64,000 nucleotides of DNA from Halonotius roseus (lineage in GTDB: Archaea; Halobacteriota; Halobacteria; Halobacteriales; Haloferacaceae), in contig NZ_SESI01000003.1 in the NCBI RefSeq assembly GCF_006861655.1, positions 1 through 64,000 on the forward strand, given 5' to 3'. Below are positions 18,243 to 27,483 of this stretch, piece by piece (within the stretch, counting starts at the first letter, position 1; each line of letters starts with the position of its first letter). A model generated the notes under the pieces. That model saw only the letters and a list, made by a program, of their open reading frames with translations, was not told where the DNA came from and ran no database searches. Position numbers and translations under genes: made by a program.

Positions 18243-18668
18243 ATGAGCTATCTCCCGTGGGCACTCCTAGCGTTGGTTGGGTACACACTCGTCCCGGTTT
18301 TGTTGCGGGTGGCGACAACGGGGCCGAACGCGGTGCCGAGCGACGTAGCCATGCTGCTCACCAACGGGTTGTTGATCGGTGTCGTCGGTACACTCGTCGT
18401 CGCCACCGATCAGCCGGTCATGTCACATCTCCGCGGGCCGAATGCCGGCTACATCCTCGCCGCCGGCATCTGTCTCACCGTCGGGATTCTGGCGTACTAC
18501 CGCGCGCTGGCCCGCGGTCCGGTCAGCGTGGTAACGCCCATCTTCGGGATGTTTCTGGTGACAAGTTCGATCATCGGGATTGCCGTCCTCGGGGAGGCAC
18601 CGACGCCGCGAAAGCTGCTCGGGATCGGGTTGGCGGTCGTCGCCGTCGCGCTCGTCAGCATCGAGTAG
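18243..18668 (+). CDS. EamA-type membrane transporter, half-size
   Basis: A 141-residue membrane protein with about five predicted helices, corresponding to one EamA (DMT superfamily) repeat. The last helices carry the usual VVTPIFGMFLVTSSIIGIAVLGE and LLGIGLAVVAVALV pattern. Full DMT exporters have two such repeats, so this one probably works as a dimer. Substrate unknown. The ATG at 18243 begins the first helix. Confidence 0.8.
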   Translation: MSYLPWALLALVGYTLVPVLLRVATTGPNAVPSDVAMLLTNGLLIGVVGTLVVATDQPVMSHLRGPNAGYILAAGICLTVGILAYYRALARGPVSVVTPIFGMFLVTSSIIGIAVLGEAPTPRKLLGIGLAVVAVALVSIE

Positions 18669-18705
18669 CCGCCATCGTTTTGCGATCGGCGACCGCACAG
18701 CCGGT

Positions 18706-19278
18706 ATGACCGACAGCTCGGCCCCCACACCGACGACCGATCCCGACCGCCGAACCGCCGACGACCACGGGCACGATATCGTCTCCCCGCTCCAAGCGGC
18801 GATCCTCACGGTCTCAACATCTCGGGCCGAGGCCGACGGCGCGGTCGACGATCCCGGCGGCGACCACATCGAATCGCTGTTCGAGGAGGCGGGCCACCGT
18901 GTCGTCGACCGCCGACTTGTCGCCGACCGTGTCGGGGCGATCCGGCGCGAACTCGACGCGATGCTCGACGACCGGACGGTCGATCTCGTCGTTACGACCG
19001 GCGGTACCGGCGCGACCGCCGACGACGTGACACCGGACGCCGTCGCAAACCGCTTCGACCGGGAGCTACCGGGTTTTGGCGAATTGTTCCGGGAGCTGTC
19101 GTATGAGGAGATCGGCCCGCGAACCATCGCTAGCCGGGCGACCGGCGGCATCGCCCGCGACACGCCCGTCTTCGTCCTGCCGGGCAGCACCAACGCCGTC
19201 GAGTTGGCGACCGAGGAGATCATTCTGCCCGAGGCTCCGCATCTGGTCGGGTTGGCAACGCGGCATCTCGTCGAGTGA
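18706..19278 (+). CDS. moaB: molybdenum cofactor biosynthesis protein MoaB/MogA family
   Basis: A 190-residue protein of the MoaB/MogA fold, which adenylates molybdopterin before metal insertion. Key segments are ILTVSTSR, VVTTGGTGATADDVTPDAV and FVLPGSTNAVELA, which form the MPT-binding pocket. About 45 N-terminal residues are a disordered acidic tail. The start at 18706 is supported by the position right after the EamA gene; an in-frame extension to 18580 is inside that gene. Other Mo-cofactor genes are not in the window. Confidence 0.88.
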   Translation: MTDSSAPTPTTDPDRRTADDHGHDIVSPLQAAILTVSTSRAEADGAVDDPGGDHIESLFEEAGHRVVDRRLVADRVGAIRRELDAMLDDRTVDLVVTTGGTGATADDVTPDAVANRFDRELPGFGELFRELSYEEIGPRTIASRATGGIARDTPVFVLPGSTNAVELATEEIILPEAPHLVGLATRHLVE

Positions 19279-19314
19279 GGGCGGGACAGGCACAGAGCGA
19301 CCGCAGCCGCACGC

Positions 19315-20322
19315 TCAATCGCCGGGCTGTTCGGTCGCCTCGGCATCGATGCTGTCCATCTTCGGGCGCGCCGTCTCGCCGATGACGGTCTGAAGCTTGC
19401 CGGCGATCACGGCGAGTGCGTAGATGGCGACGGCGACGAGGACAACGACGCCGCCGGCGGTCGCACCTGCATAAAAGGCGACGGCGATCCCGAGAATCAC
19501 CGACAGTTCGGCGAGCACGACCGAGACGAGCAACGCCTCGCTGAAGCTGCGGGAGACTTGCGTCGCGCCGGCAACGGGGACGACCAGCATCGCCGCGACG
19601 AGAATCACGCCCATGATCTGCATCGCGCCGACGACGACGAGCGCGGTCAACATGACCATAATTCGGTTGTACCAACTCACCGAGAGCCCCGAGACCGCGG
19701 CGGCTGTCTCGTCAAAGGTGACGTAAAGCAGCTGATTCCGTGTCACCGCGACAACGGCGATGATGATGGCAAACAAGACCAGCAGAATCGCGGCGGCCTG
19801 CGTCGTGACCGTCGAGAGGTTGCCGAAGAGGTACTGTTCGACGCTGACGGTCAGCCCGCCGGCGTTGATGCTGATCAGCGTCGTGCCGAGGGCGAACCCT
19901 GTCGAGAGGACAATCGCCATCGAGACATCGTTGTAGGCGTCGGTCGCCTCGGAGATGAGTTCGATCAACAGCGCGGCGAGCATGGCGACGATGACCGCGG
20001 TCAGGTACGGCGAGACACCGAGGTCGATGACGGCGTTGAGAAAGAGGCCGACGGCGACACCCGCGAAGGCGGTATGCGCGAGGGCATCGCCAATGAGCGC
20101 GAGTTGGCGATGGACGAGGAACGTACCGATCAGCGGTGCCATGACACCGATACAGAGTCCCACGAGGATCGCCCGGTGCATGAACTCGTACTGGAGCAGT
20201 TTAAGCCCGGTCGCCCCGGCGAGCCACGACATCAACACCGACCAGAGATCAAGGAGCCAGTACAGCGGGCTGAACACGGCATCAAATCCACCCTGTAGCA
20301 GGAATGCCACCGCCTCGCTCAT
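19315..20322 (-). CDS. znuB: zinc/manganese ABC transporter permease
   Basis: A 335-residue ABC-3 family permease with about eight membrane helices. It contains the LALIGDALAHTAFAGVAVG segment typical of the ZnuB/MntB group and a long membrane core of LLFAIIIAVVAVTRNQLL type. It is the last of a three-gene operon and overlaps the ATPase gene by 4 bases. Metal (Zn or Mn) is not decided by sequence. Confidence 0.9.
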   Translation of the reverse strand: MSEAVAFLLQGGFDAVFSPLYWLLDLWSVLMSWLAGATGLKLLQYEFMHRAILVGLCIGVMAPLIGTFLVHRQLALIGDALAHTAFAGVAVGLFLNAVIDLGVSPYLTAVIVAMLAALLIELISEATDAYNDVSMAIVLSTGFALGTTLISINAGGLTVSVEQYLFGNLSTVTTQAAAILLVLFAIIIAVVAVTRNQLLYVTFDETAAAVSGLSVSWYNRIMVMLTALVVVGAMQIMGVILVAAMLVVPVAGATQVSRSFSEALLVSVVLAELSVILGIAVAFYAGATAGGVVVLVAVAIYALAVIAGKLQTVIGETARPKMDSIDAEATEQPGD

Positions 20323-21107
20323 GTCGCATCACCGGGAGTCGTGGTGACAGCCCCGAAGGTGCGCGCGAGCGCGTCGCTGTCGACGAACTCCTCAGTTGGG
20401 CCATCGAAGTAGACCTCGCCGTTGAGACAGACGACGCGGTCGGCGTGGTCAGTGACCGCCGCGAGGTCGTGCTCGATCAGGAGAATCGTGATCCCCTCGT
20501 CGTTGAGCGATTCCAGCAATTTATAAAAAGCCTCGACGGACTCGGCGTCGACACCGACGGTCGGCTCATCAAGGACGAGAAGGTCGGCCTCGCCGGCGAG
20601 GGCGCGGGCGATGAACGCCCGTTGTCGCTGGCCACCCGAGAGCTGTGTGACTCGCCGATCCGCAAACGCCGACATCCCGACGGTGTCGAGAGCGCGGTCG
20701 ACGATATCCCAGTCGGAATCCGAGAGTCGACCGAAGCCGACGTGGGGGAACCGCCCCATCTTGACGACCTCGCGGACGGTGATCGGCATCTCCTTGGACG
20801 CACTGGCGTGCTGGGCGACGTAGCCGATCCGGGAGCCGTCGTCGAACTTGTGGGCGGGTTCGCCGAACAGCTGGGCTGTCCCCTGATCAGGCTCTAAGAG
20901 TCCCAGCATGAGCTCCATCAGTGTCGATTTGCCCGAGCCGTTCGGGCCGACGACAGCCACGTACTCGCCGGCATCGATCCGCAGCGAAATATCCCTGACG
21001 ACAGGCGTCGCCGTGTAGCCGAAGTCGACGTTGTCGATCTCGATGAGCGGAGTCCGTACGGAGGACGGAGACCCACTGGTCGGCTCTGCGTCGCTGTCGG
21101 CACTCAT
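20319..21107 (-). CDS. znuC: zinc/manganese ABC transporter ATPase
   Basis: A 262-residue ABC ATPase. Walker A is GPNGSGKST, the signature is LSGGQRQR and Walker B is LLVLDEPTVGVD. It energises the adjacent permease. I chose the ATG at 21105-21107 because it overlaps the TGA of znuA by 4 bases, the same coupling used for znuB; an earlier start five codons upstream is possible. Confidence 0.92.
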   Translation of the reverse strand: MSADSDAEPTSGSPSSVRTPLIEIDNVDFGYTATPVVRDISLRIDAGEYVAVVGPNGSGKSTLMELMLGLLEPDQGTAQLFGEPAHKFDDGSRIGYVAQHASASKEMPITVREVVKMGRFPHVGFGRLSDSDWDIVDRALDTVGMSAFADRRVTQLSGGQRQRAFIARALAGEADLLVLDEPTVGVDAESVEAFYKLLESLNDEGITILLIEHDLAAVTDHADRVVCLNGEVYFDGPTEEFVDSDALARTFGAVTTTPGDAT

Positions 21108-22153
21108 TCGAAGTTCCTCCACGTATCCGCCCAGCCGTCTGGGCCGGCCTCGGCAGGCGGTTTGTTCCCGAGGACGACCTCGAAGGTCGGCATGTTGATG
21201 TTGTAGGCGATCTCCTCGTAGCCCCAGTTGTTCTCGACCCAGTTCTCACGGACGCCGGCGTACGGGGTGACCGGGAAGTACGCCTCGGCTTGAGTTTCCT
21301 CGATCAGTTGGATCGCCGGACGCCGCGACTCGAAAACGCCGTTGGCGATGTACCGAATGTCGTTGTCGGCGATGACTTGCTTGGCCTGCGTGATGTCCTC
21401 CGGTGCGACCGCACCGCTCGCAGCGAGGTTCGTCACGAGCGGGCGCATTTGGACACCGTAGCGCAGCCCGATGTACTGGAAGGCGTTGTGGGCTGCCAGC
21501 TGCACCACATCGCGGTCGGCGGCGTCGAAAATCGCCTGATAATCCGCGTCGATCTGCTCAATCGTCTCGGATTTGTACGTCGCCGCATTCTCGCGGAGCG
21601 TGCCGGCATGGTCGGGCGCGAGCTCGGCGAGTCCGTCGGTGATGTTGTCGATTGAGGTCTTTGCACGCTGTGGATCAAGCCAGAAGTGGGGATCCTTGCC
21701 CTGTTGGTCGCCGACGCCCTCTTCCTCGGGGTCAAGCGAGGCAGCGAGATCGGCCAACTCGACGCCCGTGCGAGCGTTGATCAACTGCGTGTCGACCTCG
21801 TCGTCCTGAATCGTCTGAATAGCGCGGTCGGCCCACGGCTGGAAGCCCGCGCCGACGTGAATGAACGCGTCGGCTTCGATGATACGCTGGGTGACGCTCG
21901 CGTTCGGTTGCCAGCCGTGGCCGTGGAGCCCCGTCGGCACGAGGTTTTCCACCTCGACCGGGGTGCCATCGACGATGTTGCGAGCGAAGTCATAGAAACT
22001 GAAAAACGAGGCAACAGCGACGGGGCCGTCGCTCGAAGAGTCGCTAACAGTCTGCCCGCCCGCACAGCCAGCGAAACCGGCAGTGAGGAGTCCTGCCCCT
22101 GCAGCAACCGCACGTCTGCGGGAGAGCATGCCGGACGGAGTGTGATCGGCCAT
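21104..22153 (-). CDS. znuA: zinc/manganese ABC transporter substrate-binding lipoprotein
   Basis: A 349-residue cluster A-I metal-binding protein. The N-terminus has a Tat-type signal (SRRRAVAAG, Arg12-14) and a lipobox ending at Cys30 (AGFAGC), as usual for haloarchaeal exported lipoproteins. Metal ligands are expected at the His-rich segment GLHGHGW and in DPHFWLDP. The ATG at 22151-22153 places the twin arginines correctly. It is the first gene of the znuACB operon and has a palindrome in its promoter. Confidence 0.9.
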   Translation of the reverse strand: MADHTPSGMLSRRRAVAAGAGLLTAGFAGCAGGQTVSDSSSDGPVAVASFFSFYDFARNIVDGTPVEVENLVPTGLHGHGWQPNASVTQRIIEADAFIHVGAGFQPWADRAIQTIQDDEVDTQLINARTGVELADLAASLDPEEEGVGDQQGKDPHFWLDPQRAKTSIDNITDGLAELAPDHAGTLRENAATYKSETIEQIDADYQAIFDAADRDVVQLAAHNAFQYIGLRYGVQMRPLVTNLAASGAVAPEDITQAKQVIADNDIRYIANGVFESRRPAIQLIEETQAEAYFPVTPYAGVRENWVENNWGYEEIAYNINMPTFEVVLGNKPPAEAGPDGWADTWRNFE

Positions 22154-22199
22154 CGTACATAGACAGCACGGATGAGCGCATATAGTTGTTACTATCGAA

Positions 22200-22222
22200 T
22201 ACATAAATTAGACTAATCTAAT
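22200..22222 (-). promoter_or_regulatory. znu operon TATA box with palindromic operator
   Basis: On the minus strand a TTTATGTA box at 22200-22207 lies about 47 bases before the znuA ATG. It adjoins a perfect inverted repeat ATTAGA-CTAA-TCTAAT at 22207-22222, where BRE would sit. Its TTAG...CTAA core resembles operators of DtxR/MntR-type metalloregulators, so metal-dependent repression is inferred. Confidence 0.6.
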
Positions 22223-22293
22223 CTGGAGCGTGTGCAGTTTCGGCCGAACGGAACCATCCGTTTTACCGACCGCGCCAGTAGCCATCGGCAAGT

Positions 22294-22460
22294 ATGTCAG
22301 AACCGCCAGTCAGAGTCGGGATTGTCGGCCTCGGCGGGATCGGCCACCACCACGCCGACCGCCTCAAAGAACACGGCGCGAATTTTGTCGGCGGTGTCGA
22401 TATCGACGCCGAGGCTTGCCGAGCGTTCACTGAGGAGTGGGACGTGCCGACCAGGACACA
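22294..22460 (+). pseudogene. truncated Gfo/Idh/MocA oxidoreductase N-terminus
   Basis: The frame starts with MSEPPVRVGIVGLGGIGHHHADRL, a Rossmann GxGxxG NAD(P)-binding motif, then VDIDAEACRAFTEEWDVPT, which is the normal beginning of a Gfo/Idh/MocA oxidoreductase (about 350 residues). After roughly 55 codons the similarity stops and the frame becomes a low-quality Arg/Ser-rich stretch across another gene. The remaining 300 residues, including the dimerisation domain, are gone, so this is a remnant. The end is approximate. Confidence 0.7.
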
Positions 22461-22487
22461 TATCCCAGCTCCACGCCAACACGCCTC

Positions 22488-22682
22488 ATGGGCAGCGATG
22501 ACGGCTATTGCCGGCTCTGTGGATCACCGCTCCGGCAGGGGGCCATCGCAAGCGAGCAGCGCGCCTGCTGTCTCAACGCGACCACGATCGACGGCGTCTG
22601 TCCAACGCATGGCCCACTTGGGCCCCACCACGTCGTTGACGACCCGCCCGATACAGAATCGAAGTCGAGTGAGTCCTCGTAG
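22488..22682 (+). CDS. small Cys-rich zinc-binding protein
   Basis: A 64-residue protein with CRLCG and CCLNATTIDGVCPTHG segments that together give enough Cys and His for one zinc site. The C-terminal 20 residues are acidic and disordered. It begins just beyond the truncated oxidoreductase and converges with the SLC13 gene five bases away. No family recognised; high Cys content and acidic tail suggest a real haloarchaeal small protein. Confidence 0.6.
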   Translation: MGSDDGYCRLCGSPLRQGAIASEQRACCLNATTIDGVCPTHGPLGPHHVVDDPPDTESKSSESS

Positions 22683-22687
22683 CGACC

Positions 22688-24667
22688 TTACGCGGGCCGC
22701 AGCCCCCAGAAGAACGCGATCCCGAGCACTGTCACCACCGACAGCAGCAACTGCAGCGGCGCGCCAACTCTGAGGAAATCCGAGAACCGATAGCCGCCCG
22801 GCCCGTAAACAAAGAGATTCGTCTGATAGCCAACCGGTGTCAGAAACGCCGTCGAGGCCGCGAAGGTGACCGCCATGACGAACGCAAACGGGTTCGCGCC
22901 GATGGCTGTCGCCGCCTCGACAGCGACGGGGAGCATCAACACGACGCTGGCGTTGTTCGAGATCACACCCGTGATCAACCCCGTCGAGAGATAGAACACC
23001 CAGAGCACGCCGATCACCGGGAGGTAGTTGGCGGTCGCGGCGACAAGCGCGCCAAGCAGGTCGGCCCCGCCGGTCTGTTCGAGCGCGATCCCAAGCGGGA
23101 TGATCCCCGCAAGCAGCAGGATTACGTCCCACTCAACGGCGTCGTACAGTTCGGTGGCCTTGATTACGCCGGTCGCCACCATCGCCACGACGCCCATCAA
23201 CGCCGTGAGCATGATCGGCAGCGAAAACGCCGACAACGCGCCGAAGGCGGCGACCCCCGTCGCCGCCGCGAGCCACGCGCCGATCGTCTCGAAGGGTATG
23301 GCGACGAGGCCGACGACGCCGACCATGATCGCCGCGGCGTGAGGGATCTTCTCGGTGCGGTACTCCGGCCGTTCGGGCTCGTGGGCGACGATGAAATCAC
23401 TGTTGTGCGACAGCCGATCGATGCTGTCGGGATCGGCCTGCAACAGCAGCGTGTCGCCGACGCGGAGCCGCTTGCGATCCATCCCCTGTTGGATCGTCCC
23501 GCCGCGACTCCGGAACGCCAACACGGTGGCGTCGTACCGCTGGCGGAACGTCGAACTCGCCAGCGTCTCGCCGGCCAGAAACGAGCCCCGCGGGATGACG
23601 ACCTCAACGATAGTTTGGTCGACTGCATCGTCGGGTTCGAGTTCGGCGTCAGTCTCGGGCGTCCCCGCGGCGGTCAGAGTTTCGCCCTCGACGAGCTCGT
23701 CGAGCGTCTCGCGGTCGGTGCGCAGCCGAAGGGTATCGCCCGCCCGGAGCCGGGTGAACTGCGAGGGTTCGATGGTCGTCTCGTCGTCGCGGACGAGCCC
23801 GAGGATGTCGGCGTCGAATTCGGCGGAATCGATGGCGTCGCCAACCGTTTTGCCGGCCATCGGCGACTCCTCGGTGACAACGACCTCTGTTAGGTAGGGT
23901 TCGAGATCGTACTCCTGAATGTAGTCTTCCTCCGGTGGGACGCGCTCGGACAGCAGCCGGTGGCCGATCGTCAGCAGGTACACCGAGCCGACAACGAAGA
24001 CAACGATGCCCAATTGGGTGAACTCAAACATCCCGAACGGCTGGCCGAGCAGCCGCGCCGACACGTCGCTGGCGAGGATGTTCGTCGAGGTGCCGATCAG
24101 CGTGAGCATCCCGCCGAACATGGAGGCAAACGACAGCGGCATCAGCAGCTTTGACGGCGAGGTGTTGCCCTTGTGAGCGATATCCGACACCACAGGGACG
24201 AGGATCGCCACGACCGGCGTGTTGTTGATAACCCCCGAGACGGGGCCGGCGACGCCGATTGTCGACAGCAGCTGCCTGTTGAGGCTGTCGCCCGCGAAGT
24301 TCGCCATCTTCCGGCCGAGGATCTGGACGACGCCTGTCCGGCTGATCCCCGAACTCAGGATCAACATTGCTAACACAGTGATCGTCGCCGGGTTCGAAAA
24401 CCCCGAGACACCCTCCGTCGTCGTGATCTGGGTGAGGTTGACGACGCCGTCGGGGCCCAACAGGATCAACAACACCATGACGAGGATGGCGGTCACGTCG
24501 ATCGGGAGCCACTCGGTGACAAAGAGAACGAGCGCGAGCAGGATGATCCCGAAGACAACGAGGATCTCCGGCGTCAGGCTCCCGGCGAGCCCGCTGACCA
24601 GCAGCGTCGACCCGTCGACACCGGCGGCAGCCGCCTTCATCGTTGTCCGAGCAAGGGTGGTGGTCAC
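22688..24667 (-). CDS. SLC13-type permease with two TrkA-C domains
   Basis: A 659-residue membrane transporter of the divalent anion:sodium symporter (DASS/CitT) group. Roughly 12 helices are split by a soluble middle (about residues 230-420) that contains two RCK_C (TrkA-C) domains, seen as LTEVVVTEESPMAGKTVGDA and VEVVIPRGSFLAGETL. Helices carry the GVINNTPVVAILVP and GVISNNASVVLMLP segments with the family's SNT/NT-like loops. Substrate could be sulfate, phosphate or a dicarboxylate. Start could be 24667 or nine codons later. Confidence 0.87.
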   Translation of the reverse strand: MTTTLARTTMKAAAAGVDGSTLLVSGLAGSLTPEILVVFGIILLALVLFVTEWLPIDVTAILVMVLLILLGPDGVVNLTQITTTEGVSGFSNPATITVLAMLILSSGISRTGVVQILGRKMANFAGDSLNRQLLSTIGVAGPVSGVINNTPVVAILVPVVSDIAHKGNTSPSKLLMPLSFASMFGGMLTLIGTSTNILASDVSARLLGQPFGMFEFTQLGIVVFVVGSVYLLTIGHRLLSERVPPEEDYIQEYDLEPYLTEVVVTEESPMAGKTVGDAIDSAEFDADILGLVRDDETTIEPSQFTRLRAGDTLRLRTDRETLDELVEGETLTAAGTPETDAELEPDDAVDQTIVEVVIPRGSFLAGETLASSTFRQRYDATVLAFRSRGGTIQQGMDRKRLRVGDTLLLQADPDSIDRLSHNSDFIVAHEPERPEYRTEKIPHAAAIMVGVVGLVAIPFETIGAWLAAATGVAAFGALSAFSLPIMLTALMGVVAMVATGVIKATELYDAVEWDVILLLAGIIPLGIALEQTGGADLLGALVAATANYLPVIGVLWVFYLSTGLITGVISNNASVVLMLPVAVEAATAIGANPFAFVMAVTFAASTAFLTPVGYQTNLFVYGPGGYRFSDFLRVGAPLQLLLSVVTVLGIAFFWGLRPA

Positions 24668-24730
24668 CCTTGAACCCGGCGACGACCGCGCGGCCCAACG
24701 GGGCCAGATCGGATCACGCCGGTTGGGTCG

Positions 24731-26911
24731 TCACGGGCTGAACGTCAGCCGCTCCAACAGCCGGCGACCCAGCGGCGGCCGACGCGACTCGTGTGGGTAG
24801 ACCGTGATCGACGTACAGCCCGGGCTTGGGAACAGCAGCCCGTCGCCGCCGACATCGCTGAGACGGCTGACCTCACCGCGCCGAACCAACACATCTGGGG
24901 TTGTGGGTTGGCCGCCGTCGGTGCTGATCGGCTCGGCCGACACCGGCACCGACAACAGCGCTGAGAGCTCCGATTGGTAGTCGTCGATCGTGCGCTCGTA
25001 CTGGTCGGTTCCGGGCTGTCCCGCGGGATGCCACAGCGTCACATCGCCGTCGTTGGCGTCGGCGAGTGCTCCCGCAAGCGTCACCGCCAGCGGCGGGTAC
25101 GGCCCGTCGTCGCCGGCGATAGCGATCTGTGCCGGCGCGTCGTAGCCGAGGTTATCGACGAGAAACACGTCACACGGTGCGTGGCGGACGACCCAGTCGA
25201 TTGGATCGCCGAACAGCCGCGAGCGGAGTCGGAGCGGCTCGTGTTCGGCGATGATGGTGTCGACGCCGCGGTCGGCCGCGAAGTTGACCACGGCGTGTTT
25301 CGTGTCGTGGCTGACGATCTCGTCGGGCTCGATGTCGACACCCATCTCCGCGGCGTAGTCGCCCATCCGGGTTTCGAAGGAGCGATCCGCCGAGGATTGG
25401 ACGGTTTGCTCCTCGGTGAGCGGCACCTGATCGGGCACCTCCTGGAACCGGACGGCGACGATGCGGCCGCCGTCGGGCCGAACGGTGTCGGCCGCCAGCG
25501 CGACCAGCGATCGCTCGCGGTCGGCGTCGAGCTCCTTGGTGAGCGCGAGCAGCACCTCCCGTGACCCCTCGTCGACGGCGGATTCGGTGTCCGCGAGCAC
25601 GTCCCGGCCGAGACGCCGCCGCACCGCGTCGGTCGCCGCCCCCTCGCGGTCGACGCGCGGGCTGACGTAGAGCAGATACCAGACGAGGCTGCCGACGACG
25701 ATGGCGACCGCACCGAGAAGCGCGATCGTCCCCATCTGGGTCAACAACAGGAGGCCGCTGGCCGCGCCAAAGATCTGCATCCAGGGGTACAGCGGCGAGG
25801 TGAACTCCGGCTCGTAGGCCATACTCCCCTCTCGAAAGGCGACGACAGCGAGGTTGATCAGCGCGAACACGAGGATCTGGAACGCGCTGGCGAGCTTGGC
25901 GATTTCGAGAATGGGGACAAAGGCGATCAACACCAACAGCACCGCGCCGGTGAGCGTGATCGAGTTGACCGGGGTGCCGAACCGCTCGCTGATCGTCGAC
26001 AGCGATGGCGGTGCGAGCTGATCGCGGCTCATCGCAAAGGGGTACCGCGATGAGGAGAGGATGCCCGCGTTGGCCGTCGAGATGAGCGCGAGGATGGCCG
26101 CGAGGATGACGGCGATGACGCCCCACTCGCCGAGCGTCGCTTCCGCGGCGACGGCAACGGGCGTCAGCGAGCCGGCGACGCTGCCGGGGTCGGTGACGCC
26201 GACGAGGACGGCGACGATGGCGACATAGAGGATGGTCGTAAACACCAGCGATCCCAGGATCCCGAGCGGGATGTTCCGGCCGGGGGATTCGATCTCCTCG
26301 GCGACGCTGGCGACCTTGGTGACGCCGGCATAGGAGACGAACACCAGGCCGGTGGCCTCCAGCAGCCCGAAGAGGCCGTCGCCGAAGAAGTTCGCGTAGT
26401 TGGCCGTCTGCACCTGGGGCGCGCTGCCGGCGGCAAACCAACCGAGGGCGGCCAACATGACGACGACGATGATCACTTGAAGGCGACCGGTCTGTTTCGC
26501 GCCGACGAGATTGACGAGGATGAGCACCGTCGCCAACCCCAACGCGACCGGCTGCAACGGGAGATCAAACAGCAAGAGGAGATAGGGAACGCCGCCGACG
26601 AGCGCGAGCGCGCCCTTAAACGACAGCGAAAACCACGTGCCGACGCCGGCGATCGTCCCCAACAGCGGTCCCATCCCGCGTTCGATATAGATGTAGGTGC
26701 CGCCGGCTTCCGGCATCGCCGTCGCCATCTCGGATTTCGAGAGGGCGGCCGGCACGACCAGCAGGCCGGCCAGCAGATACGCGAGGATGACCGCCGGGCC
26801 CGCGATATCGAGGGCGAGGGCCGGCAGAATGAAGATCCCGCTGCCGATCATCGCGCCGATACTGATCGCCAACACCGACAGCAGACCGAGGTCGCGTTCG
26901 AGTTCCTTCAT
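24731..26911 (-). CDS. APC amino acid permease fused to universal stress domains
   Basis: A 726-residue protein. The first 430 residues are an APC-superfamily transporter with 12 helices, starting ELERDLGLLSVLAISIGAMIGSGIF. The rest holds two UspA-like segments, the first with ALTKELDADRERSLVALAADT and the second beginning near DNLGYDAPAQIAIAGDD. Fusion of cationic amino acid transporters to Usp domains is common in haloarchaea. The ATG at 26911 (MKELERDLG) fits the family better than the upstream start at 26947. It lies upstream of the SLC13 gene with 63 bases between. Confidence 0.87.
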   Translation of the reverse strand: MKELERDLGLLSVLAISIGAMIGSGIFILPALALDIAGPAVILAYLLAGLLVVPAALSKSEMATAMPEAGGTYIYIERGMGPLLGTIAGVGTWFSLSFKGALALVGGVPYLLLLFDLPLQPVALGLATVLILVNLVGAKQTGRLQVIIVVVMLAALGWFAAGSAPQVQTANYANFFGDGLFGLLEATGLVFVSYAGVTKVASVAEEIESPGRNIPLGILGSLVFTTILYVAIVAVLVGVTDPGSVAGSLTPVAVAAEATLGEWGVIAVILAAILALISTANAGILSSSRYPFAMSRDQLAPPSLSTISERFGTPVNSITLTGAVLLVLIAFVPILEIAKLASAFQILVFALINLAVVAFREGSMAYEPEFTSPLYPWMQIFGAASGLLLLTQMGTIALLGAVAIVVGSLVWYLLYVSPRVDREGAATDAVRRRLGRDVLADTESAVDEGSREVLLALTKELDADRERSLVALAADTVRPDGGRIVAVRFQEVPDQVPLTEEQTVQSSADRSFETRMGDYAAEMGVDIEPDEIVSHDTKHAVVNFAADRGVDTIIAEHEPLRLRSRLFGDPIDWVVRHAPCDVFLVDNLGYDAPAQIAIAGDDGPYPPLAVTLAGALADANDGDVTLWHPAGQPGTDQYERTIDDYQSELSALLSVPVSAEPISTDGGQPTTPDVLVRRGEVSRLSDVGGDGLLFPSPGCTSITVYPHESRRPPLGRRLLERLTFSP

Positions 26912-26969
26912 GGAGGGACGTTGCTTATCGGCGGCTTGGTGACGCATCCGTATAAACAGGACGATTCTA

Positions 26970-27011
26970 TTGACGAACCGTCAAAATAAGAACCCAATAT
27001 AAGGTATATTG
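26970..27011 (-). promoter_or_regulatory. promoter of the APC permease with two palindromes
   Basis: A TATA-like TTATTTT lies near 26984-26990 on the minus strand. Directly downstream of it is a palindrome TTGACG-AAC-CGTCAA (26970-26984), and upstream is CAATATA-AGG-TATATTG (26995-27011). Palindromes on both sides of a TATA box suggest binding of a dimeric regulator. The remaining bases to 27208 hold no gene that I can support. Confidence 0.5.
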
Positions 27012-27208
27012 ACATTGATAGGGGGATATAGGCGTGGATCCGTCACTGCCGCCCTGGTTCCACAGTGGCTCTTGCCAAAGACAGACAGCGCGACCTGTTT
27101 CAGATATGGAAGGTCGATCTGTGCAAAATATAGAGATTGTAGTCAGCAGCGAGGTGTGGTTCCATCACGTACCCGTAGGTGGAACAATTGAGCAGTAAAT
27201 GTGTGCCG

Positions 27209-27478
27209 TTAGCGGTGTGATTGGATGGTGATGACGGGGTTACCACTTTCGTCGGCGACAATCGTGACAGTTGCGTTATCGGCTTCGAACTGGAGAGACA
27301 TTTTGAGCTTCTGGTCTTGAAAGAGCGTATCAAGTGCGTCGGTATTGATGTCGTCGCTGATGAGCCATTCCTGTTCGAGGATAGTTTCGTCATGGGCAAT
27401 TGCGACGGCCTCAACGACGGCTGTACTAAGCGGTTCGCCATCAGGAGGTTCGTAATGGAAATTGTCAGTTTCGCTCAT
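27209..27478 (-). CDS. HalOD1 output domain protein
   Basis: An 89-residue protein that is one HalOD1 domain, a haloarchaeal signal-output module. The PLSTAVVEAVAIAHDETILEQEWLISDDINTDALDTLF segment and the closing beta hairpin (ATVTIVADESGNPVITI) are typical. Usually the domain is fused to receiver domains; here it stands alone. Its codons are less GC-rich than those of flanking genes. Confidence 0.75.
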   Translation of the reverse strand: MSETDNFHYEPPDGEPLSTAVVEAVAIAHDETILEQEWLISDDINTDALDTLFQDQKLKMSLQFEADNATVTIVADESGNPVITIQSHR

Positions 27479-27483
27479 ATCCA

